Part shown: one piece after another, positions 1 through 10,837 of the stretch
How the letters are laid out: each line of letters opens with the position of its first letter
How positions within the stretch are numbered: the stretch's first letter is position 1
From: Batkoa obscura
Lineage: Eukaryota > Entomophthoromycota > Entomophthoromycetes > Entomophthorales > Batkoaceae
Length of the DNA: 58,304 nt
NCBI GenBank assembly: GCA_030770535.1
Contig: JASVEC010000099.1
Location: forward strand, 1 to 58,304
Reading direction: 5' to 3'
Notes under the pieces: generated by a model
Seen by the model: only the letters and a program-made list of their open reading frames with translations
Database searches by the model: none
Told to the model about the DNA's origin: nothing
Translations under genes and position numbers: made by a program

Positions 1-945
1 ATACTGGAGTAGAATATACTCATCCTGCCTTAATTTACTAATTGATATGGAGTAATAAAAATGGGTCACATTCAAGTCATGAATTATTCTTGGTGAGGTC
101 ATGCTGAACAAACAATTAAATAAAACAAGACCAAATGGTATTTGTGGAATTAATAGTTTATTTCCATGTGATGATAATAATCACGGTACACATACAATGT
201 CAACTGTTGTAGGTCAATTTGGACTTGGTGTTTCCCAACTACTTTATGGATTGCTTGTAAAAATATGGATCAAAATTTTGGATCTCCAGAATCTTATTTA
301 GGCTGTTTACAATTCTTTATAGCTCCTACTGATTTAAATGGTAATAATCCAAAACCAGAATTACGTCCTCATGTGATTGGAAATTCATATGGTTGTCCAC
401 CAGAAGAAGGATGTTCTAGAACTACCTTTGGTATTGCTATGAAAGCTTTAAAAAAAGCAGGTATATTTTTATCTGTATCAGCAGGTAATGAAGGTAGCTT
501 AGGTTGTTCATCAATGACTTCTCCTCCTGCTATCGATCCCTCTGCTTTTTCAGTAGCTGCTAATGGCTATTTAACATTAGATCGACCAAGTTTTTCTTCA
601 ATGGGTCCAGTATTAGAAAGAAAAATTGCTATTGATGTTACCGCTCCTGGAGTTAATATTACAGGTGCTATACGTGGTGGTAAATATTCCGCTTTTCAAG
701 GTACTTCGATGGCAGCTCCTCATGTGTCAGGTGCTGCTTTATTAATTATGGCTGCTTGTCCACATCTTGAAAGAAAAGTAGAGTTAATTGAAAATTTATT
801 AAGGGAAACTGCAACAGCTAACTTTCCTAAACTAGGTTGTGGTGGGGATACATCAAATTCTTTACCTAATAATGAATATGGATATGGTATTATTAATGTC
901 AAAAAAGCAATTGATAAATGTAGTTTAGAAAATAATAATCATTGA
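1..945 (+). CDS. S8 subtilisin-like serine protease (partial, frame-disrupted)
   Basis: Endopeptidase of the subtilisin (S8) family; the motif layout resembles secreted bacillopeptidase F-like proteases, so an extracellular role is inferred. The window opens inside the catalytic Asp codon: bases 3-32 read TGVEYTHPAL, the usual continuation of D-T-G. The His motif NNHGTHTM has its His codon at 182-184, the oxyanion Asn (SAGNEG) is at 487-489, and the nucleophile Ser in GTSMAAPHVSG is at 706-708. The frame from 265 to the stop at 945 is open and well conserved. Upstream the conserved blocks fall in different frames: between TGVEYTHPAL and the His block, and again near 230-240, where the homologous blocks resume one frame over. 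COG8 and the debranching enzyme show similar one-base breaks, so consensus indels are as likely as a pseudogene. It converges on COG8 with 61 bp between the stops. Confidence 0.8.
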
Positions 946-1006
946 ATATCATCGAATAGTAAAAGAAATAATAATAGCAATAATAATAATACTATTGTTA
1001 TTATTA

Positions 1007-1768
1007 TTATTTTAATATTGGTAACAATAAACGAAACATTGACAAATTAATTAATTTATCAATAGATTGTTCTGTTGTAGTAAACAAATTAATATTTCCA
1101 TAAATATTTAATATATAAGAATGAGTTATATATGGTAATAATAAATCTAAAAATAAAACTTGAGTTATAAAATTATATTGTAATATTTTGTCTTTCAATA
1201 GTTGTTTTGGTTGATTAAATTGTAATTTAATTGTTATTAATTTTAATTCACTTAATAAATGGTCTAATAATAATTGACTGTTATTATAAAATGCTAGGTT
1301 TCTTAATTGATTAAATAATAATAATAGTTGATTAATATAGTTAGCAAATGGTGGAAATTGTTTTAATTCTATTGGTGGATTAAAATTATTATTATTATAT
1401 TGTTTTATTGAATTATAATAATATTCAGTTGGGCTTTGATTAATATTAAAATTATTTAATTGTTGTTTATTCAATAATAATAAATATAATTGAAATTGAT
1501 GATTATCTAATAATTGTAATAATTGTTGAGTAATAGTTGTTATTTTATTATTAAATAAATTTAATGTATTTGATTCAAATTCATTTATTATTAATAATCG
1601 ATAATCCCATCCTATTTTAGTTAATAGATTACCTGATATTATAGTTTGATTTAATAATCCTATTATTAAATTAGGATTCTGTATTTTTTTTAATATTATT
1701 TTATATTGTATTATTAATGGATTAATAATATTATATTGAATTAAATTATAATATAAGTTAATAGATTG

Positions 1769-1831
<63 letters not shown>

Positions 1832-2849
1832 ATCATTATTATTATTAATTATATCATTATTAGTATTAATTATACTATTACTTTTAAAATTCGGAAATGC
1901 TGCTTTATAATGTTGATTTAATTCATTAATAAATTCAGTAGATAATTCAATTAATTTGATAAATTCTTTACAAGTAAACTCTTCATTATTATTCCAATCT
2001 AAATCAATGTTTTGTAATTTACTTTTAAAACATTCTAATCGACAATTTAAAAATAAATATTGTAAACTCACAATGTTAAAAGTATCCATTTGATTTAAAT
2101 AGTCTATGTAGATTAAGACTTGTTTTAAATTCAATTTTTCATTCTTTAATAATCTTAATAATTCAACTATCATTTTATTAATACTTTGTTCCATTTGTGT
2201 TTCTATTATTTCTATTATATTGTTCTGTTCTAGTCCTTGAAAATGTAAATGATTTTTTATTTTCTTCATTGATATAACAATTTAATGCTTCTTTAAATTG
2301 CTTTTGAGTAACTAGGGTATTTGTTATCTGCGGTAATTCCATTAGTTGAATTAATAACTCATTATTTTTTTGTATTAAATTAACCCCTTCCTTCCTTTTT
2401 TTTAACTCCTCAATTTTAGTCGTAAATCCAGTAATACTTTTACTTAAATTTAAAATATTATTCGTTACCTCATTATCTACATTATATTTTAAATCAAATA
2501 AATCAAGGGCACTATTATCTACAGTTTGTTTTGATAATAATAAAAATTCATATTCTTTTTGTATAATATTAATTTTCTGTTGTTTCAATTGCTCTATTGA
2601 TTTCTTTAATTTCTCTGGTTCTTGCTTTAATTCTCTCAAATTAAATTTAAATAAATTATCATAATCTTTTAGTTCAATCGAAGGGGAATTAAGTTCCATA
2701 ATTGAAATTGATTGGATGGCATTTCTATTTGAAATAGAATGTTTATTGTTAGTTGGACTTAACGACTCTTCCATAGTTTTATTTGATTGATTATTGTTAT
2801 ATGATAACTCACTTGATAATGAATTGCTTTTTGGACTTAGAATCGACAT
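1007..2849 (-). CDS. COG8: COG8-like subunit of the conserved oligomeric Golgi complex (Dor1 family)
   Basis: Probable subunit 8 of the COG tether, which captures vesicles in retrograde traffic within the Golgi. The N-terminal part (2178-2849, 223 codons) has a Ser/Asn-rich head, then a coiled-coil region and the Dor1-like block LMELPQITNT followed by FKEALNCYI, equivalent to the LLELPQLMDTC...EAL motif of COG8. The C-terminal part (1007-2269) continues with ELLRLLKNEKLNLKQVL, IDYLNQMDTFN and FLNCRLECFKSKL, matching the helical part of the family. The two frames overlap around 2240-2269 and the switch lies at an A-run, so one gene with a single one-base break, probably a consensus error, is the simplest reading. 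A run of about 19 asparagines (AAT codons, about 1770-1825) and two shorter IINNN repeats interrupt the C-terminal half. The combined length of about 620 residues suits COG8. A divergent Golgi tether subunit of another kind remains possible. Confidence 0.65.
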
Positions 2850-3432
2850 TAGATAGATTGTTTGATTAAAAGTTTTTGAATTTTAGTTTCTGATTTTGCA
2901 ATTTTATTTAGAAATCTTATTTCAATTTGTTCGATCAATCCTTTGAAAGCCAATCAAATTAGACACCGTAGATAGCTTCAACTTCTTTTTTCTAAGGGAT
3001 TATATCTTTGAAGCCAATTTTATTACAATTTGATTTAATTATATTCTATATTAAAAGTATATATAATAAAAGATAATAGTTGAACAGCTTAAATAGTATT
3101 TTATTCAGTTATTTTTTATAAATATAAAATATTTACAATTTATATAAGCATTTTTAAACAGAAAAATATAGTCCTATATAAAAAAGTTTAAGTTAAAAAT
3201 TAAAAATTAAAAATTAAAAATAGCATTCATATTAACATCTTAAATATTACTTTATTTTTTTCAATATTGCAATTTCCTGTTTATCTTATTTTAAATTTGT
3301 ATCAAAATAACGTATCATATAAATTAATATAGCTTTATATAAAATGTAAAAGCTTTAATTTTATAACTTAATAAGTTAAATCAGATAAAATTTTAGACCT
3401 AGGATTTAAAGCTTAGTTATTTAATACATAGC
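2850..3432. other. AT-rich stretch upstream of COG8, no gene seen
   Basis: This holds the presumed promoter region of COG8 and AT-rich sequence with dense stops in all frames. A short tandem repeat of a TTAAAAA unit lies at about 3193-3221. No RNA gene or conserved coding segment was recognised. Confidence 0.5.
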
Positions 3433-3536
3433 AGGGTTTTTTTTGATTCCATTATTTTTTTCCATTCTTTAAGCGCTATTTGAGTGGAAAGATTATTGGT
3501 AAAATTCCTAAAAAAAATACATCCCCATATTCTGTA
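3433..3536 (+). mobile_element. MITE of the G4 family (T4-derived)
   Basis: It starts with a degenerate GGG terminus, carries the family core TTAAGCGCTATTTGAG, and ends ACATCCCC. The plus sense is defined by the half that resembles the T4 3' terminus coming first. Confidence 0.75.
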
Positions 3537-3679
3537 TTAAAGATCAAATAGAACATAAATCAGCAAAAGGATGGAATTTAAGCCATTTCATTGTAACTAT
3601 AAGTTCAAAACAACCAGCTATTTGTTTAGGCTTTTTTTTAACATGTACAAAAGTCTTATTCTAATAACTAAGTTTTATC

Positions 3680-5345
3680 TTGTATTAATTATAGTCTAGG
3701 TAAAGAAACCAAAAGGAAAATTGAAAGACAATTTAACTTTTTTATTAGCTAGAAGTTTAATGTAATAAAGGTATATCACTTATAGTGTGATTACTATTAC
3801 AAAAGCCAAAAGGATATGAGGGTGTTTTTTTGGCTTCATCACTTTTTCCATGCTATAAGCGCTATTTGAGTGGAAAAATTGTTAGTAAAATTCTTAAACA
3901 CAAAAATACATTCTCATAATTTTAAATCAATATCCCTTTTTTCAACTTAATAAAAATTTTGAGGTTTATTTTATATAAACTATAGTCTATATAAAGGAAC
4001 TAAAAGAAGTTTTGAAAATTAACTCAGTTTTATTATTGGTTAAGAGTTTGTTATGGCAAGCGTATACTGCTTATAGATTAGTTGCTATAATAAAGGTTTG
4101 AGGCTATAAACATAAAAGAAACTGCAAAAATCAAAACCATAAATTGGAGACAATAACTTGAAGTCATAATCCCTTTTTAAGTCCAATAAAGGTTCCACTT
4201 TGATAATCAAGCTTTATTTAACAAAAACTATAGTCCATATAAAGAAAATGGAAGAATATTTAGAAAATAGTCTCGTTTAGCTATTAGCTGAAAGTATATT
4301 ATTTATAGACAAGATATTATCATAAAGGTTAAAGGATATAAATGTTTAATATAGAATTATTTTTTTAAGCTTAGTATGTTTCTACTTAATAAGTTTAGGG
4401 TTTATTTCACATAAATATAGTTAGATAAATTAAAGATGTGGAAATTATCTGAATTCTATAGATGGTTAAAGCTTATTGCAATAAAAGGATATTATCTATA
4501 GCGGAGTTGTTATCATACTTTTGAGCAGCATGAATGTGGAAGAGGATGCATAAAAAAGGTGACATAGCATTGGAATGAGCATACTAACTTTAGAAATTTC
4601 TTTTTATATCTAACAAATATACTGTTTCAATAACTTTAGAACTCGTCTAATAAAAACTACAGTCTAGATAAAGAAATTAGAACAAGTCTTGGAAAATATT
4701 TAAACTTCATTCTTGGCTAAGGGATTAGTTTAACCAAAGTATTTTATCCACAGTGTAACTATCATCATAAATGTTATAGGGATACGAATGTTTCATTTGT
4801 GATTTTTATATAAATCCTAACAAATCTAAAATCGTATTAATTATAATTTATATAAAAAGTTTATATAAAATTAGCAAATAATTTAACTTCATTATTTGCT
4901 AAAAGATAAATGAAATAAAAGTATATTACCCATAGTGTGATTGTTATTATATGTGTTAAGGGGGTAAAAAGGTTTAATTTCTTACTTCTCTAAACTGACA
5001 ATGGTTTTATTTAATAATTTCAGTCTATTTCATACAAGCTACAATTTAGATAGAGGAAATGGAAGGGGCAGGTGTTAATTTAGTTTCATCGTTAACTGAA
5101 AGTATATTATATATAGACCAACTATCATTAGAAAATTCAAAAGGGCGGAAATATAATAGCTTACTAAATTTTTTAAAGCCTAATAGAGGCTTTACTTCTA
5201 TAGCTTTAATGTTTGTTTCAAAGATATCTACAATACATTTAAAGGAAACAAAAAAAAAGAGGAGAATAACCTGGTTTCATCCTTGATTAAGAGATTATTT
5301 TGATAAAACTATATTTCTTACAGACCAGTTTTCATTGTAAAGATT
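3680..5345 (+). repeat. Degenerate tandem array, unit about 190-250 bp, about 8 copies
   Basis: A landmark like ACTATAGTCTA followed by ATAAAGAAA recurs at about 3691, 3982, 4230, 4417, 4659, 4843, 5041 and 5231. Each is followed in order by a block like TTAACTTCATTATTGGCTAA, then AATAAAGGTATATT, then ATAGTGTGATTATTATCATAAA and a GTTTAAT-like end. The copies are strongly diverged, and the first interval is enlarged by a MITE at 3818-3915. The function is unknown; it could be an old satellite or a decayed family of short elements. Confidence 0.6.
3818..3915 (+). mobile_element. MITE of the G4 family, inserted in the tandem array
   Basis: It starts GAGGGTGTTTTT, contains ATAAGCGCTATTTGAGTGG and ends with a degenerate CATTCTC. 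It is flanked by ATAT on the left and ATAA on the right, an imperfect 4-bp duplication. Confidence 0.75.
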
Positions 5346-5359
5346 AAGATCAGACTTAA

Positions 5360-5391
5360 GGTTGGGGTTAGGATTAGGGTGGGTAATTTTT
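5360..5391 (+). repeat. Telomere-like G-rich tract (interstitial)
   Basis: A short run reads GGTTGGGGTTAGGATTAGGG followed by TGGG, resembling degenerate TTAGGG units, the usual fungal telomere repeat. It directly follows the end of the tandem array. It is too short and too diverged to be a functional telomere. Confidence 0.4.
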
Positions 5392-7013
5392 TTAAATTCG
5401 TTCATTAAAAACCTTATTTAAACTTTATTTTTTCAACTATAAGAAGAAACTACCCAATTCCAAAAACCCAAACGATTATTTTATTAAAAATGGAGGTTTA
5501 CTAATCTCACTCAAAAACAATTCTCATATAAAAATTAAAGGCTTTTTTAAATAAAGTTAAAATTAGCAATTTCTGGTAGCTAAATTAAAGCAATGCTTGA
5601 ATTTTTATTGTTCAAAATAAGAGTAGCAGGAATTTAAAAGTTGGTATGTGGAAGTGTAATTACTTTTTTAATATAGAATAAATTTATAAGGTGTAAATGA
5701 AATTTAAAGCAATTTTTCTCAATTTGATTTAAAAAATATTTGTAAAATGTAAGTGAACTAATCTTGAATTCTTTTTTCAAATAAAGTTTCAAGAATGAGC
5801 TTTGTACCAAAGGTAGGCAAGTCTTGGACTTCCTTCTTACTTTACCACGTGGTTCCTCTTAATGGCTTAGCTCTTTAATTTCACTGACTTAAGTATTTTA
5901 TCTTATTTTATTTTGTTTTGTTTTACCTAATAAAACACTCAGAGCTTTGGCCTATAAGAGTAAAAAATAAAGAACAAGTTTTATTTATTCTACCTTTTAT
6001 ATATTTTTAAGCTGTTTAATCAATTTCTTAGATACAAAAAGATACCTTTTAATTTCATACTATTAATATTTATCTTACTTTTTAATATGGGGTGATTTTA
6101 CTCCTAGGTTCAACATTTTTCCGATTTTGATATATTGAAAATTATAATATTTCAAAAAATTTATAAGGTAAAGTGATATAAAAGATTTATAAAAAATAAG
6201 TATTATTATTTATAATAAATAAATCTTTAAAACTATTTTTAGGTTTTAAATTCATTTATTTTTTATTCATAAAAAAAAAGAATTTAATTTTTAAATTAAC
6301 AACTAAAACAATCGGATACCTAATAGAAATCATCTAAAACTTAATTTATTGGTATTTTATTATTTAAGTTAATAATAAATGCTAATTAATTATAGTATTT
6401 TATTATTATTTGTAGCTTTTATAATTCTTTGTTTATTTCAATATAATTTGGTCCATTAATAAAACCAAGTTTCACCTTAATACTCTTTCTTTTATTATTG
6501 AAAGTTAAGGTAAATTAATTATTATTCAAATAGAAAATCAATAATTGTTTATTATTTATTATTTATTATTTATTATTTATCATTTATTATATAAATGTAT
6601 AGATATGTATTTTTATAATGATATAATGTCCTGTTATATACATTATATATGTTATAATGATAATATAAGAGTATAAGAGTATAGCGTAATAGATTACATA
6701 TTAAGACTATTATTAAAAATATATTGGCGGTGGTGATATCATTAAATGAATAAATGGGAATTGGAATAGAATTATAGCATTAATTAGTTACCATTCAAGA
6801 TATTCGAAAGTTTACCAATGTATAATAAAGAATCTAACATTATGGCATAAATATTAAACAAAAACTTAACCTCCTTCTTATATTAAACTATTGTAAATTA
6901 ATAATACTATTGATAATAAGCATAAAATAAACGTATATAAATACATCTAAAAAACTTGTTGAAAAGTTCAAATTAAATTTTATTATACCTTTATTTTTCT
7001 TATAGTAAACAAA
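5392..7013. other. AT-rich intergenic region upstream of the velvet gene
   Basis: There is no supported gene. It contains TTATTT/TTTTG low-complexity tracts near 5895-5930 and an ATTATTT microsatellite at about 6550-6590. The last ~100 bases hold the likely velvet promoter. Confidence 0.5.
6934..6943 (+). promoter_or_regulatory. TATA-like box upstream of the velvet gene
   Basis: TATATAAATA lies about 70 bp before the ATG at 7014, a sensible TATA position. In such AT-rich DNA this match is weak evidence alone. Confidence 0.35.
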
Positions 7014-8024
7014 ATGAAGAATTTTAAATTAATCCTTAGACAATCTAATAGTGATATCTATTATCAGTCTAAGGTTGATAAAAAAATCATTGAACCTACT
7101 CCTATTATACAACTTATAGTAGATAATAGCGATATTATTGATAGTAATAGTAGTAGTAATAATAGTACCAATAACAGTGATAACTATACATTAAATAATA
7201 ATAACGATGATTATTTAATTAGTCCTTACATTTATATCAACGTATCTTTAATAACAAATGACAAAAATATCAAATTAAGTGGTACATTAAACCAAAGCAT
7301 TTACAAGCTAAAAGATTTCAACCAAGAGATGATCGGATTATTCTTATTTAATGATCTTACACTTACTAATTTGAGCAAAGAAATGCAACACAATTATACA
7401 TATCAACTAAAGTTTACCTTATATCATATAATGGACGATGTAAACTATCAATTAAGCAGTATATGTACCCCTAAATTTCAATTAATATTAAACAATCAAT
7501 TAAATTTACGTTATAACTATAATACTAAATTAAATGATCTGCTTTCGAATCAAGGTATGAAATTAAAATCAACTAACTATTTAAAACGTAAACGAAGTCT
7601 GCCCATCAATACTTACTTACCCTCAAATTACAAAAAAGAGTTAAATGGATATAATTTGTTTAACACAAGTTTACATAATAAAAATAATAACAATAGTAAT
7701 ACTTCATTAAATAATCCTGTTCCCACCACCTTGAATCATAATGCCCGCTCCAACTCCATCTCATACACTCAGCCGCTGAGATCCAACTCTGTCAGCTATC
7801 TACCGATGATACGTTCAAATTCGATTGCTTATTCCCATACTATGTGCACACCGGGAACTATTGAATGCAACCTATTTTTAGATAGCAACAGTAGTGGTAC
7901 TACTACCCAATCTTCTCGCTCCTCTTCCATCATCAGCTTAAAATCAGATCAAACCGATTATAAAGATTTTAGCTTAATGTTCAAATCTTATTTACAACAT
8001 AATAGAATCATTCCTTTATCTTAA
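7014..8024 (+). CDS. Velvet-domain transcriptional regulator
   Basis: A 336-residue, apparently intronless protein of the fungal velvet family (VeA/VelB/VosA/VelC type), whose NF-kappaB-like fold binds DNA and links development to secondary metabolism. Signature segments are in order: FKLILRQSN (about residues 4-12), KKIIEPTPIIQLIVDN (23-38), SPYIYINVSL (about 72-81), the LSGT...YKLKDFN block, IGLFLFNDLTL (about 112-122), YQLKFTLYHI and CTPKFQLI. An Asn/Ser-rich insert (about 44-70) splits the first and second blocks, where velvet proteins usually vary. After the domain a Ser/Asn-rich tail carries three RSNS[IV][SA]Y repeats (about residues 246-272), possible phosphosites. Which velvet subtype this is cannot be decided. 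A TATA-like box lies about 70 bp upstream. Confidence 0.85.
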   Translation: MKNFKLILRQSNSDIYYQSKVDKKIIEPTPIIQLIVDNSDIIDSNSSSNNSTNNSDNYTLNNNNDDYLISPYIYINVSLITNDKNIKLSGTLNQSIYKLKDFNQEMIGLFLFNDLTLTNLSKEMQHNYTYQLKFTLYHIMDDVNYQLSSICTPKFQLILNNQLNLRYNYNTKLNDLLSNQGMKLKSTNYLKRKRSLPINTYLPSNYKKELNGYNLFNTSLHNKNNNNSNTSLNNPVPTTLNHNARSNSISYTQPLRSNSVSYLPMIRSNSIAYSHTMCTPGTIECNLFLDSNSSGTTTQSSRSSSIISLKSDQTDYKDFSLMFKSYLQHNRIIPLS

Positions 8025-9370
8025 TAGTAGAGATCAACTGGCTGTTATGAAGTGTTTTTATTGCCTGCGCTTGGACTTAAGTGGGTTTTATTTGTTTATT
8101 AAATATATAGTGTATTTTTTATTAGTGTTTTTTTGTTTTTGATAGCTTTCTATAAATAATTACTGGGTTATTATTATCGAGATTATTCTAATTTTTAAAA
8201 GCCTCAAGTTTAGAACCCCATTCTTTTATGAAACTAAAATCAGACAATCCTTAGAGCTCCCCTATGAATTTAATCCAATTTCACTTTACGCTCTAAAACC
8301 CTGCAACTACAGCTGTTAAATTTCAAACATGCAATTTCTGCAAAAACCCTTGTCTACTATTTTTTGGTTATTGTTTTTAAAAGCCTGGTCTTTTAGCTTT
8401 GGCGAGATTTATGCCCAAAATTTTCTTCGAAAATGAACAGTTATACAATAGATACTTGAACTTTAACAGCTCTATCTACCCTTTTTCTACAATTTACTTC
8501 CAAAAATAAACACTAATATTGAGTCTTCAATGTTTAAATAAATTAATAAAGTAGAATAAAAAATAATACTATTAATTGATTTTTTCGTTTTTTAATAAAC
8601 TGTATCAAAACATGACTCCTACCTAAAATAAAGCAACATTTGGGGATGTTTTTTCTGGTTTCATTACTCTTTCTACCTTTTAAGCCTTATTTGAGCGGAA
8701 AAATTGTTAATAAAATTGTTACACAAAAATATACCCTCATTTATTGCCAACTTTTATTTATAATATCTCATTCTAAACGTACGAATGTGATTTTTGATAA
8801 ATCCAAGTTTTTAAGTATAATTACCAAATGATCAAGCTCAAATGTGTAATTTTGTCAGATAAATTTACTTGACAATTACCACATTTTAAACTGCTAAGAT
8901 TTTTAGTTACTAAAAATGAACTCATTTTTATGAACGAATCATATCGTATTCCATATAGAACAAGCTTGGAGTTTTTTTAGAATATGCTTTTTTCAAACTA
9001 GTGACTGTTTTTGCTAAAAAAATGGGGTAAAAAAACCAACTTACAAAAAATAAAGAAAATCAAGCTTTTTTTGTATTTGATTCTTTTTTATTTTTATCAG
9101 CTTCAATTTTTTTCTTCCAAAAAGACTTTTAAAAACGTTCAATCCAACTTATATGCCCTCTATAATCTTTATTTTATTTTATCTACTAGGTTGTATACCT
9201 CTACTATCTATTATCAATGTAGTTAACGGTTCCTTGCATGTTTTAGTAAATTTAAATACTAAATAACATTATTGCAAACTAATGAATTAATTTAATATAG
9301 AAAACCAATGATACATTTCAAGTAACACCACAGATTATAGCAACAGCTTAACCTAACGAACTTTCTTTAG
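8025..9370. other. Intergenic region with one MITE; 5' exon(s) of the RING gene not resolved
   Basis: Apart from a MITE at 8642-8738 there is no clear gene. An open frame at 9011-9226 contains a hydrophobic stretch (KLFLYLILFYF) that could be the signal-peptide exon of the downstream PA-TM-RING gene, but no splice join to 9371 with matching phase could be confirmed. Confidence 0.4.
8642..8738 (+). mobile_element. MITE of the G4 family with ATTT target duplication
   Basis: Begins GGGGATGTTTTTTCTGG and ends with a degenerate ACCCTC. ATTT flanks both sides (8638-8641 and 8739-8742), an intact 4-bp duplication. Confidence 0.85.
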
Positions 9371-10434
9371 GACCGAATTGCCTCCTTTGGCCCACGTTTA
9401 CCGACCAAAGGGTATATAGGAAAGCTAATCCCAATAGAAACATTACCTAATTGGGGGCAACAAGAACCAGATGGCTGCCATTCCTTTTCGTTAAATGAAA
9501 CTTTAATCAAACTGGGGAAATTGTATCAAGAAGATAATTTGATCGCTTTAATTAAACGGGGTAACTGTAGTTTTATTGAAAAGGTAAGGTATATGCAAAA
9601 TAGTGGCTTCCAAGGGGTAGTGGTAGGAAACAATGAAAGAAGTGGATTGGTCACTATGTATGCAGATGGTAAACTTGGCTATTTTTTGTTTTAAAAGGTG
9701 TATTAAAGTTGTTGTGAATAGGCGATAATGATGATGTTGCTATACCCTCCGTTTTTATCACTCAAAAAGAATACAAAACGCTACATGATTTATGCGTTGG
9801 ACTTGGACCAGATCCATTATTGATTCGATTGGAACCAAATAATTTTTTTCAGTAAAATATTTCTTCTTTTTATGACTATTATAAAAACTAACTTTATAAC
9901 AATCTAGACCTCTATTAGATGTCATCATAGTAACCATTTTATCACCAACGGTAATGATGTTTTTTGTTTATGTTATGTGGAAGATTCGACAAAGACAACT
10001 TTATAAAGCTCAATTAGCACCACCTGATTTTGTTAAAAATTTGCCAACCAGAGATTTTTTTATAGCTAAAAGACAGGGGAATGAACCTGAAGAATGTGCA
10101 ATTTGTTTAGAGGATTATATTGATGAGGACGAATTGAGGATTTTACCTTGTAGACATGAGTTTCATATTGCATGTATAGGTAAGGGGCTTTAGTTAGACG
10201 GTATACGGTTGATATTTAATATTTTTTGTTTAATATAGATCCTTGGCTAACTACTAGAAAGAAATTTGTAAGAGCTATTGATTAGCAGTAGTAATAATTG
10301 TAATTAATCCATTTCTTTTTTAGTGTCCGATATGTAAAAGAGATATATGTCCTATGATTAAACCAGCAACAGAAAGAACTAGATTGTTAGGAGATCTACC
10401 TGCTAGCCCTACTTCGTTAACTTTTACTAATTAA
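9371..10434 (+). CDS. PA-TM-RING E3 ubiquitin ligase (RNF13/Goliath-like), 5' end incomplete
   Basis: A membrane-anchored RING-H2 ubiquitin ligase of endosome/vacuole membranes. Exons read 9371-9668, 9722-9851, 9908-10189, 10239-10267 and 10324-10434, with GT-AG introns of about 50-56 nt and consistent phases. The first exon starts in the protease-associated domain (DRIASFGPRLPTKGYIGKL, DGC, LIALIKRGNCSFIEKV, GVVVGNN, LVTMYADG); exon 2 has VAIPSVFIT. Exon 3 gives the membrane segment (LLDVIIVTILSPTVMMFFVY) and the first RING half CAICLEDY...LPCRHEFHIACI; exons 4-5 supply DPWLTTRKKF and CPICKRDI, completing C3H2C3. The signal-peptide exon must lie upstream and was not resolved; a hydrophobic open frame at 9011-9226 is a candidate. 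Confidence 0.85.
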
Positions 10435-10837
10435 GTAGTTACAAACTGTAAATTATGGGAACTTTGATTGTATTAATTGCCACTTTCTGTATTATCTCAT
10501 TAAGGAAAGTTCACTGAAGACTATTTTAATTGTTCTATTAGGCTTAAGTTATAGGTTGTAACATATGGAAAGTGTTTCATAATTTTTTATATATTCTATT
10601 CTTTTTAATAAATTATTATATAACTAAATTGTTGTTGATTTTGATATTATGAATCAAATATTTGACTAACTTGTTATTTACTTTTAAGCCACTTTTTCAA
10701 AAGCTTGAATCTTAGTATACGCGAAAGATTCCTTCAGTGAACGAATCAATGAATCAAAATAAATTTAACCATATACAAAAAACCTAATTCAAAAAAAATC
10801 CTTTAATAATCTAAAAAATAATTAAAACTCTAAAAAA
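10435..10837. other. Intergenic region between RING and WDR20/CreC genes
   Basis: About 400 bp of AT-rich sequence between two plus-strand genes, presumably a 3' UTR and the next promoter. No other element was seen. Confidence 0.5.

Noticed and set aside
5059-5286. 75-codon frame starting MEGAGVNLVSS
   Set aside because: It lies wholly inside the degenerate tandem array and spans unit boundaries, so it is a chance frame.
5795-5878. Mini frame starting MSFVPKVGKSWTSFLL
   Set aside because: It looks slightly protein-like, but is only 27 codons, and no continuing exon was found.
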